This document shows positions 10,776 through 19,229 of a stretch of 64,000 nucleotides of DNA, one piece after another. The stretch's first letter is position 1, and each line of letters opens with the position of its first letter. Under the pieces are notes generated by a model. It saw only the letters and a list, made by a program, of their open reading frames with translations, was not told the DNA's origin and did no database searches. The DNA comes from Cymbomonas tetramitiformis. Lineage: Eukaryota; Chlorophyta; Pyramimonadophyceae; Pyramimonadales; Pyramimonadaceae. Made by a program: the position numbers and the translations under genes. The stretch spans positions 42,075-106,074 of the forward strand of contig LGRX02033544.1 in NCBI GenBank assembly GCA_001247695.2, given 5' to 3'.

Positions 10776-12053
10776 CCTAAGCCGGTGTTGGAACTTTTTT
10801 TTTACTAAAATGCGTGTTTTGCATCGGCACCCGTAGTATCTCCATGTTATAAACAATGTTTACGTGCGTCGAGTATGTTGTTAGGACCCATTAGACCTAC
10901 GGTTTAAACTATTGTATGCGTATATACTACACATATATCACTTAATATATCACACTACCCAGCCACTTTTCGGGATTTCAAACCATCACTTTATCACTCA
11001 AATACCCATCCAAAGGTGGACATGGGTCGCATATGCATCATAAAATACTTGACTATGTCGTCCGGTATTGATATCGCATCATGCCGACCATCCCATATGG
11101 CATATATATATATATATGCCTATAATGCCCGTTTTATGACAAAATCGCAAAAGAAAACATTAGTTTTTCAATATGTTACTGATATACTACCGGTATATCT
11201 CGGGTGTGATAATACAGATAACCGTCAGAGCGCGGTATTTCCGTGATAGATAACTTGTGATAATTGATAATAACGAAGACAACTGTTAAACCTAAACCTA
11301 GAACCTCGAACGGTCACGGCGTTACTGTACGGCTACTACTCCTCGGGTCTAGACATACTCATATTGGACTTGGGTCTGGAAGGGGGCCTGAACCGAGACT
11401 CTCGGACAGGGTTGCCCAGCAAGATCCCGGCATATGTTTCCATACTTAACTCCCATGTTGTCTCGTTTGTTTTGACCCGTCGTGATGCGACAATACATAT
11501 TCGTTATTTGATTCGTTGGATGCGGGTGTTCATATGCACCATGCGTCGGCTTACACAGTTGTTGGTTGGAATATGAAATGAAAGTTATCATAGGGGGGCC
11601 GGTTCGGCTTAAGTTGGGGGTATTTCACGCCAAATTAAGCCGAATTAAAATGTCGTTTTGATGGCGGATGACAGCATGGGAGTTAAGCAATATTTTGGTG
11701 TTTTTCCACCTTTAAGCGAGTATATATATCGCCCGACCACTATATATCGTTCACATTCAATGATCCGATATGACATCGCCTCGGACATACGTAATCACGC
11801 CAGTGCATACCGATGCCAGAGTCTCATCAGTCATCACGCGTGCACATTTTAGCTCATTTTGGCCCGAAACCGCGCGAGGCCCCCAAAAAGGGTTATTGTC
11901 AGCTCACCTTGGGTTGGATAATTCTGGTAAGCGTATATAGATCTAATATGCTTGCTTGCCGAAAACCATGGATATATCCCTACAACACCGACGTCGCGAC
12001 GTGTTTACGCAAATAAACCAAAACACGTTTGTTTGGTATACAAACGAGCACCG
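10776..12053. other. Sequence between the two GAAGAC arrays, no gene recognised
   Basis: Mixed AT-rich sequence with a TA microsatellite near 11105. Small ORFs are present, none with a recognisable domain. If the flanking arrays are the ends of one element, this is its interior. Confidence 0.35.
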
Positions 12054-12345
12054 GTTTCCACGAAGACGTCCAGAAGAGGTCTAAGAAGACATCCATACGA
12101 TGTATAGAAGACATCTTTAAGCGGATATTTTTTGGGTGCGGTCTTCCGTGTACATCTTCCCCGAAGCGGATCTTCTGGAGATCTGGACGTCTTCTGGAAC
12201 TCATACGATGGTAGACAAGATTATACGACGCCGCGTAGAAGACGTCTTCTGGATGTCTTCTAGAAGTCGTCTGGACCATAGAAGACGTCCAGAAGACGTC
12301 ACAGAAGATAATCATAAGATGTTGAGAAGTAAGACATGTCTTCTT
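12054..12345. repeat. GAAGAC/GTCTTC-rich array, copy B, inverted relative to A
   Basis: This block has the same word usage as 10500-10775. The segment GATGGTAGACAAGATTATAC here is the reverse complement of the TATAAT-GTCTACCATC segment in copy A with small changes, so the two blocks face each other. Individual GAAGACGTC/GACGTCTTC words are palindromic. Confidence 0.7.
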
Positions 12346-13640
12346 ATTTTCCCACAACGATGTATGTAGGGGATAGCCGGTGTATTGCACCCAGACCTCA
12401 TTAAGTGGCTGCGCTAATTGAGATACTTGTTCAAACGGTATAAGTCGTTAAAAAAAATATGAGATATAACTCAATAAGATTACTCGGGAGGCTAGATCTC
12501 ACAAACTCGCTTCGGTTGAAGCCCTGCATGCAAACAATCATTTTTCGTTTGGGGGAGCTTTTAGCTCGCGCTCGTCTTAATCAGGCTTGCGCGAATATTC
12601 CATGTATTCACCGTATCGAGCAAAACGACATTGTATTCCGTCTTATTAATCGTTAATGTCCTCGCAAAATGCCTCCGTTGGCGCAAAGGCAAGTAGAACG
12701 CTTTATAGCTCAGTATTTGAAAATTTTGCTGAAATTTTGAAAATGATGAAAACGAAACACTTTCTCCAATGGCATTTTCTCCGAATCGGGATCGATCGAG
12801 CGACGACGTCTCTATTTATAGGTGTGAACACATTCCATTGGCCACGGAATGCATATAAACATCTGAACAATCGCCTCTTCGCCTTTTGCTTTCCATCACA
12901 GCGATAGGCTGCCATCGTGACATACTGTACTCTGGCATTCATATCTATATGCCACATAAACGTCCATGGAGCCATTCCATGCCACTCGATGAATTCTGCC
13001 TTGTTCGACATCGTCATCTACTGTCGTCGATTTCATTTGAGACGGACAGTTATTTTATGTCTATGTGCCACGGTGGAAGTATCGTATTGGAATTGGTATT
13101 CGTTCAATCAATCATGGAACGGAAGTTACTCTGGAACCCGAGTCTCCGGACCGAAATAGCGCGAATATTACTTAGGGTTTGTAACGCAGATTGAGCTTAT
13201 GGGCGTCCGGAGACTCTGGAAGTACTTGTCAGGGGGGGTCCTCCGAATCCCCTAAAATTTGTATGGTGGCAGCAGGGGGTTATATAATGCAGGTTTACTG
13301 CTTGACGCATGTCCAGGAGATGCCTGGAACTCCTAGTACAAGAGATAACAGTGTCAAAATCACCAGTTGGCCAGCGAAACAGGGTATCTGCAGTTTCAAA
13401 ATAAAGTAAAATGTCATAACTTTTTCATTTCAAGGTTATTTCTTGTGAAAGACGCGGCGAATCCCATGAACATCTTGCCCCTAGTTCATTACAACGTGTC
13501 ACATGCCATGAAAGGTACTTAATGACATGTTGCTATTAGCCGTCAATATAAGAGAGGTCCCGTCTTTCTCTATAGGTGCTTTACCGCTATCAATATGATA
13601 TGCTATTTGCGATATAGTGCAAGCTTACATTCCAAATATA
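12346..13640. other. Intergenic, no gene recognised
   Basis: Several ORFs of 60-105 codons occur on both strands without recognisable domains or consistent codon character. No RNA gene or clear repeat is visible. Confidence 0.4.
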
Positions 13641-13665
13641 TATACTAAATACATAGTATTTTCCA

Positions 13666-14065
13666 TTAACGCCTCTTCCTCTGGCCAGGCTCTAGTGATG
13701 AATGCGATGAGCGTTGAGGTCTCTTCATACCACTGCCACGTTTCTCTTGTGCCTCTGTCAAAACAAGTCCACTTGGTGTCGAGCAAATGTCACACATCTT
13801 GCAACCTCGTGACACTTTGATTTTGTCGCCAAAGTGATCCAGGAACATTTGGTGTCTACAATCTTTGATGTTGAAACAATAATTGCCCATCTCTTTGAGT
13901 TTCGATTCTTGATTTTCTGCATTCTTTTGAAACACGTTTTTGATATTTTGCAAGTTCTTTGGTGAGAACAACAACATGCAGTTAGCCCGCTCGCCATCTC
14001 TTCCTGCTCTACCAATTTCTTGAACATATGCCTCAATAGATTGTGGCATCGTGCACATCGCACCT
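13666..14065 (-). pseudogene. RecQ-family DNA helicase C-terminal fragment
   Basis: The minus-strand frame begins near 14060 with TMPQSIEAYVQEIGRAGRDG, which contains helicase motif VI (the arginine-finger region). It continues into a RecQ zinc-binding module: the C of DCRHQMFLDHFGD, then CKMCDIC. It then reaches a basic tail (GQRKRR) and a stop. RecQ enzymes unwind DNA 3'-5' in repair and recombination. Motifs I to V are absent upstream; a CTCTAG acceptor-like site sits just before the fragment at 14065. This is therefore either the last exon of a gene whose other exons I cannot find, or a gene piece captured by a repeat or transposon. No winged-helix or HRDC domain follows. Confidence 0.75.
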
Positions 14066-14559
14066 AGAGGGGCTCTAAAATGGGGATTTGGGTTAGGGTT
14101 TCAAAGTATTGATATATTTAACATAAAACTATGATATACATGTGTCTAAACACAATTCGATGTCGAGGAAAACGATGGTCTAATCCATTTTCCATGATTC
14201 GCACGCGTTCGGATGCTATTTTGGTTGAAACCCTATGGGGTGTCGCCGCGAAACATGCATGACCCATCTACACGTCACTTTAATTATGCCCATTGGTATC
14301 TTCCCTAGCGGGGTATGATTCCGCTTGTATCCTAACCATTATTTATGCACGTGCTTTCTTTTCACAACGCGGGCTTTGATTCCGCCTCTTAGTATCATTT
14401 TAAGTAGCACAAATATTGCTCACTATACACTTAGGGTCTGGCGCGAACAAGGCAATAGTTGCTCCCATAAAACAGCTTCACTCTCACGGAGCACATAAGT
14501 GAAGAAGTTTGCACCCTCTGCCTTTCTAACCCTTTCCGTCCAAACCCGAAACCTAAACT
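14066..14559. other. Spacer, nothing recognised
   Basis: No exon continuing the RecQ fragment upstream could be read here on the minus strand. No repeats or RNA genes are evident. Confidence 0.35.
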
Positions 14560-14910
14560 ATGCCGCCCAAATACAGAAACAAGGGCCAATTCCAAAAGAA
14601 GCCTGTGACACAACAAGCGACAAACGACGATGTCGAATCTCCCATCACCGGAGATGATTCCCTCCCAGCCCTTCCAGCCACCACCAACACCAACAATCTG
14701 AAACCCTGCGATGCACGAGCACACGTCCCGCCCTATGCGAACCCTACCCACTACCCTAAGAATGGGCGCCATAGGAGCATAAGAAAGGCAAATTCACTTT
14801 TGAAAAGTGCCCCCTTTTCCTCACACCCGGCTCTACATAGCTATGTGCTCCGTTTTATGATGTCACACAGTGATACCCTCGAAAGGGTGGGGTCTGAAAA
14901 CCCTATCTAA
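14560..14910 (+). CDS. Hypothetical ORF, 116 aa, basic N-terminus
   Basis: The ORF starts MPPKYRNKGQFQKKP and is rich in T, P, N and S in the middle, with a short basic segment (KNGRHRSIRKA) before its end. A run of CCCT/CTTTC words precedes the ATG. I recognise no domain. It lies just left of the satellite array and could be the start of a split gene or element-encoded protein. Confidence 0.25.
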   Translation: MPPKYRNKGQFQKKPVTQQATNDDVESPITGDDSLPALPATTNTNNLKPCDARAHVPPYANPTHYPKNGRHRSIRKANSLLKSAPFSSHPALHSYVLRFMMSHSDTLERVGSENPI

Positions 14911-15889
14911 AAGGCGCATGCATGGCCTCACCTGCTTTGCGCTACACATCAAAACAACACTTTACCATCTCCCCCAAGGCCCACATAGGCCAAAGAAAGT
15001 GAAAGTGAAGAGAAGTGAAGTACCTTTTTAAAACTTCACCGCGTGCTCCTCATCCGAGTTGCATAGCTCCCTTGAGGAAGGAGCTTGGAAACCCTATTTT
15101 GTGCAATGCACACGCCAACTCAATGTTCACGCGTGAATAACAAACAACCATCCGCCCTAGGGCTTCAATACGCCACGGGACCTAAAAGAGGAGTGCAATA
15201 CCTTTCCAAAACAGTTTCATTTGCTCGGTTCCGAGCTCTATAACTCCCTCGAAGAAATATCTAAGATGGCCAATTATCTGCAATGCACAAGCCAACCACA
15301 AACCGTGGTTAGAATAGTTGACAAACATCCGCCCTAGGACTCACATACGCAAGTTAAACGGAAAGGGGGCACTCTTAGCTGCCGAAAACTTTTCGATTTG
15401 CTCGGTTCCGACGTCTGTAACTCATGCTATGAAATATTAAAGATGCCCTAGGAACAGCGGATCCTGCGCCTGCTCAATGTTCACGCGTGAATAACAAACA
15501 AACATCCGCCCTAGGGCTCCAATACGCCACGGGACCTAAAAGAGGAGTGCAATACCTTTCCAAAACAGTTTCATTTGCTCGGTTCCGAGCTCTATAGCTC
15601 CCTCGAAGAAATATCTAAGATGGCCAATTATCTGCAATGCACAAGCCAGCCACAAACCGTGGTTAGAATACAGTAATCACTCACCGTTAAGAAAACAGGG
15701 ATTTTGGGCCAGCCAGCCGTACTCATCGAGTTGGGTACCCCCCCCTCCCCCCCCGCCAGCGTCAGCGTCATAAGAGAACTCGAAGAATAGTAGATCGCTC
15801 ATTTTCAACCAGCCAGCTTATTTCTTCACTCAAGACGTGGACACTCACCTCAGCCCAGCGACTTTCTTAAAATTTTCACACCGCCCGAC

Positions 15890-16177
15890 ATGGACCCAGA
15901 GAGCCGTGCGCAGCTGCGTGACCTGAAACAGGATTTTGTCGACGAGATTATTTCTGAAGAAGACTACTTGCAACTTAAAGAAATAGTATTGAACGCGGTT
16001 AAATCTAAGGCATCAAGCAAGAATGAAGCCCCCCGTGAGCCTCCGTCTCAGCCCACGCAGCCGAGGGAAGTGTCCCCTGAGATCGTGGAGGTTCTAGAGC
16101 TTCGTGATATTTCCGACAAAAACATTTCAGTGGAGGAAAGTGTACAAGCCAGGTACAAGCCAGTACCTCATATATAG
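15890..16177 (+). CDS. Small acidic protein encoded by element A, 95 aa
   Basis: ATG at 15890 opens a 95-codon frame. Residues 1-44 predict as helical and charged (LRDLKQDF...ISEEDYLQLKEIVL), resembling the short dimerising helices seen in many small proteins. Residues 45-66 are P/S/E-rich. The tail reads DISDKNISVEES. A related string, FSVEEAEEAQ, starts the chromodomain frame in the neighbouring element B. The two frames therefore look like N- and C-terminal parts of one ancestral product; that link is inference. The frame ends at the start of the 22-bp repeat array, and a GTGTAC donor-like site lies inside VEES|V, so an intron could begin there. Confidence 0.5.
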   Translation: MDPESRAQLRDLKQDFVDEIISEEDYLQLKEIVLNAVKSKASSKNEAPREPPSQPTQPREVSPEIVEVLELRDISDKNISVEESVQARYKPVPHI

Positions 16178-16335
16178 GCTGAATTTCAGCTTGTACATCG
16201 CCTCACATATAGGCTGAATTTCAGCGCATATATAGGCTGAATTTCAGCCTATATCTGAATTTTAGGTCATATATAGGCTGAATTTCAGGTGATATATAGG
16301 CTGAATTTCAGCTCATATATAGGCTGAATTTCAGC
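16170..16335. repeat. 22-bp array, TATAGGCTGAATTTCAG, six copies
   Basis: TATATAGGCTGAATTTCAG occurs six times, with one damaged copy, separated by 3-25 bases. CTGAAATTCAG-like symmetry is embedded in each unit. The array begins at the stop codon of the 95-aa ORF. Confidence 0.85.
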
Positions 16336-16917
16336 TAAATTGTACCTAAATTCTATTATATTTTCTTAAATTTCCAGCCAATTTTCTTAAATTTAAGAAA
16401 GTGCATTCTCGGTAGTCAGCCAGCACGGTTATCTCTTATTTCGGTCATTTTCTTAGCCGAAAAAGCCAGCCAGCCGTACTCATCGAGTTGGGTACCCCCC
16501 CACCCCCCAAACGCTGGCTAGTTTCTTAACGTCGGGTTTTCTTAAAGGTGAGTGATTACTGTAACTCACAAACATCCGCGTGTGGGCTAACGTACGCAAG
16601 TTAAACTGAAAGGGGGCACTCTTAGCTGCCGAAAACTTTTCGATTTGCTCGGTTCCGACGTTTGTAACTCATGCTATGAAATATTAAAGATGCCCTAGGA
16701 ACAGCGGATCCTGCGCCTGCTCAATGTTCACGCGTGAATAACAAACAAACATCCGCCCTAGGGCTCCAATACGCCACGGGACCTAAAAGAGGAGTGCAAT
16801 ACCTTTCCAAAACAGTTTCATTTGCTCGGTTCCGAGCTCTATAGCTCCCTCGAAGAAATATCTAAGATGGCCAATTATCTGCAATGCACAAGCCAGCCAC
16901 AAACCGTGGTTAGAATA

Positions 16918-17880
16918 CAGTGCACTCGCGTTAATAAGAATCAACCATTTTCGATCCAGCGGCTGTCGACCTCATTCTTAATCGATGGTTTTGCGATAGA
17001 ACCAGCGTCCAGCGGATTCACTACATTCTTATCGAACGATCTCGCAAGCGCCGCGGGATTCTTATATATCGAGGATGTCCTCGCTGCCATATTCTTAATT
17101 ATATCGGCGGATTCTTAAATTTCCCGACTTATCGCTTTCTTGTTTTTCGCGGAGTTACAATCCCACACGTCACAGTATCAATTCGCGAACTTTCAGCGTG
17201 GAAGAGGCAGAAGAGGCGCAGGAGGTGGTCCAAGCAGACATGCTTGACTGTGAAGAGATTGAGGAAGCCCTCTCGGACTATGCGAGCAGTGGAGAAGATG
17301 AGGAAGATATTTTCATAGTTGAGAAGTTGGGACCTATGAAAACAGTGAAGAATGTCAGGTACTTCTGGGTGAAGTGGAAGGGGCATCCGGCTAGTGCGAA
17401 CAGTTGGGAGCCTGCTGCAGAGCTACCTGCAGAGTTGGTGGCAAAGCGGTTGCGCAAATCTAAGTAGATAGCGTACTTAGCGATCTCAAATGCGTGTTGT
17501 AAAATATCTGGCTGGATATATTAAGTTTGTTGAGTGTGCGCGCGGCTCCTCATTGTGAATATCGATATGTGCGCGGCTCCTCAAATGTACTCTCTTTTGC
17601 TCAAGTGTACATACATATTTACAAATAGGTATACATATATCGATGTATCCGTATATGAGCAGATTGTAGATGTAGCCCCTTGCCATTCTTGGATCGACCA
17701 GGGCAGTCATAGCGGAATTTCTTATTTTTACATCGTAAGGCGCTGGCCATATTCTAAAATGGGCTGCCTATATTCTTAATTGAAAAGGAATAATTCCAGC
17801 CAAAAACGGCATTCTTATTTCTCGAGAACTCCAGCCGTTGGATTCTTAAAAATCTGATTCTTATTAACGCGAGTGCACTG
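16918..17880. mobile_element. TA-flanked TIR element B, 963 bp, with chromodomain ORF
   Basis: The ends are a perfect 25-bp inverted repeat starting CAGTGCACTCGCGTTAATAA. TA flanks both sides (16916-16917, 17881-17882). The left satellite flank, GTGGTTAGAA, is identical to that of element A, so both sit at the same position of the satellite unit. ATTCTTA words repeat many times near both ends. Termini are related to element A (CAGT..CACTC.C.GTTAA..AGAA) but not identical, so the two belong to sister families. It carries a chromodomain frame but no transposase. Confidence 0.9.
17198..17467 (+). CDS. Chromodomain protein (partial), in element B
   Basis: The frame reads SVEEAEEAQEVVQADM, then an acidic stretch (EEIEEALSDYASSGEDEED). 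A clear chromodomain follows at about residues 50-85: FIVEKL, YFWVKWKGHP, SWEP, with the aromatic-cage positions Y/F, W and W. It ends with a basic tail (KRLRKSK) and stop. Chromodomains bind methylated histone H3 tails and can target transposons to heterochromatin. The first ATG (17240) is inside the acidic part and the frame is open further upstream. It is therefore likely the 3' part of a longer or spliced gene. Alternatives are the C-terminal chromodomain of a Ty3/gypsy integrase or a captured HP1-like host gene. The acidic N-flank favours the HP1-like reading. Confidence 0.75.
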   Translation: MEEAEEAQEVVQADMLDCEEIEEALSDYASSGEDEEDIFIVEKLGPMKTVKNVRYFWVKWKGHPASANSWEPAAELPAELVAKRLRKSK

Positions 17881-18180
17881 TAGCTCATAAACATCCGCGT
17901 GTGAACAAACGTACGCAAGTTAACCTGAAAGAGGGCACTCTTAGCTGCCGAAAACTTTTCGATTTGTACGGTTCCGACTTGTGTAGCTAATGCTATGAAA
18001 CATCAAAGATGCCCTAGGAACAGCGGAGCCTGCGTCTGCTCTATGTTCACACGTGAATAACAAACAAACATCCGCCCTAGGTCCAACATAGAACACGGAA
18101 ACCAAAAGAGGAGTGCAATACCTTTCCAAAACAGTTTCATTTGCTCGGTTCCGAGCGCCATAGCTCATGCAACGAACTAG

Positions 18181-18650
18181 CGAAGATGACGTTCACGTGA
18201 ATTAAGTATCGCAATCTTCGAGAAGCCTACGCGCTTAAGCTGACGTCCTTGAGGTTGCAGTGAGAACTCGCCGCAGAAAACAAAAGTTACTGATATTATG
18301 AACAAAATATTCAACTCTCAGACCATAAACATATCGGCATCATGAGCCAGTCGGGAGCGAAATACGTTGTTGAGCTGCCGACTGCCGAGGTCCGTAAGAA
18401 AAAGGTAGACATTTATCGTCTAAATTCTGGCTTTTGACGAGAAAGACCAGAGTTTAGACGAGCTCCACAATCATCAAGTAACGCAGCCCTCGAATCGAAT
18501 CGCGGGTAACCGCGCGAAGCGCGGCTCGTCTAAACTCTGGGGACGAGAGTAGAACGGAAGTCGAAGTGGCAGTGCGAGTGGGCTGGTGATGCTGATGGTG
18601 CTGGTGCGTGTCACAGTGACACAGTATGGTGACACTGGTAGAGAGCTAGA
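18181..18650. other. Spacer with 16-bp inverted repeat
   Basis: CCAGAGTTTAGACGAG at 18447-18462 is repeated in inverted orientation at 18525-18540, with a partial third copy at about 18417-18430. This could form a hairpin with a 62-nt loop. No gene is recognised. Confidence 0.6.
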
Positions 18651-18660
18651 GACTGTGACC

Positions 18661-18715
18661 AAGGGGCATATAATTAATTAATTAATAATACTGTATGATT
18701 AATTATATGCCCCTT
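18661..18715. mobile_element. 55-bp hairpin element with 9-bp target duplication
   Basis: AAGGGGCATATAATTAAT and its complement form the two arms with an AT-rich centre. GACTGTGAC lies on both sides (18651-18659 and 18716-18724). This is the smallest element-like insertion in the window, and it is nearly all palindrome. Confidence 0.7.
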
Positions 18716-18724
18716 GACTGTGAC

Positions 18725-19229
18725 AAGATTCCCTTATGGAATCACCATGACCAAGCATCAAGCTGAAACCATGTCTTTTTCTTTAACATTTTCCATATTT
18801 AAAAGCGAAATGCCGTCGTGTTAAATATGAACATGGGTTCGGTGATTCTTCATTCTATAAGATGAAATTATGACAATTTGGTCTTGCAGTAATTTTACAG
18901 GTCCAAGTGTTTTCTGCCTTCGCTACGGTTAGCATATTTATTTACCTCCCTTGCCTGCATGATCATGACTTACCAGCTGCTTCAACCCTGTTATGCCTTG
19001 AATGAAGCGGAACTCATCTAAGCTTTTACATGGCATGCGAGTGGCAAAAAGAAAATGGCAGATCTTGCCTCGCATAGCCCGCAACAGTGTATTTTCCCGT
19101 GAATAAGAGTTTCGAAGTCGCAATACCAACGCGTGCACTCTGCTTGTGTAACCAGTGACGGTTGCTTCGACCTTTCTCCTCCGGGACTGACACAGCTTTG
19201 CATCCTTATCATCTCACAAGATATTAGAG
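18725..19229. other. Upstream region of the flippase gene
   Basis: No repeat or RNA gene is recognised. The sequence is AT-richer than the gene downstream. Promoter elements could not be identified with confidence. An additional non-coding 5' exon could lie here. Confidence 0.35.

Larger units (their letters stand above)
15671..16561. mobile_element. TA-flanked TIR element A, 891 bp
   Basis: The ends are inverted repeats beginning CAGTAATCACTCACC and running through TTAAGAAAAC, about 26 bases with one mismatch. TA lies immediately outside both ends (15669-15670, 16562-16563). A neighbouring satellite copy without insert reads ...TTAGAATAGTTGAC..., so a single TA is the empty site, as for Tc1/mariner-type insertions. 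Inside are a small ORF, a 22-bp repeat array, and a roughly 36-bp direct repeat (15709-15744 and 16466-16501, containing GTACTCATCGAGTTGGGTAC). There is no transposase, so it is non-autonomous. Confidence 0.88.
14930..18180. repeat. Dimeric satellite, two diverged 180-bp monomers per about 360-bp unit
   Basis: The landmark GTTCACGCGTGAATAAC recurs at about 15123, 15481 and 16726, with a diverged copy at 18044. Subtracting the inserted elements, spacing is close to 358, 355 and 354. Within a unit two related halves alternate. One half has GTTAAACGGAAAGGGGGCAC and CCGACGT; the other has CTAAAAGAGGAGTGCAATAC and CCGAGCTCTATAG. Both halves share ACATCCGCCCTAGG and TTTGCTCGGTTCCGA. Two units are interrupted by transposable elements at the same base. 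Confidence 0.85.

Noticed and set aside
14960..18180. A CRISPR-like repeat-spacer pattern
   Set aside because: Units are 180-360 bp satellite monomers in a eukaryotic setting without short direct repeats or unique spacers.
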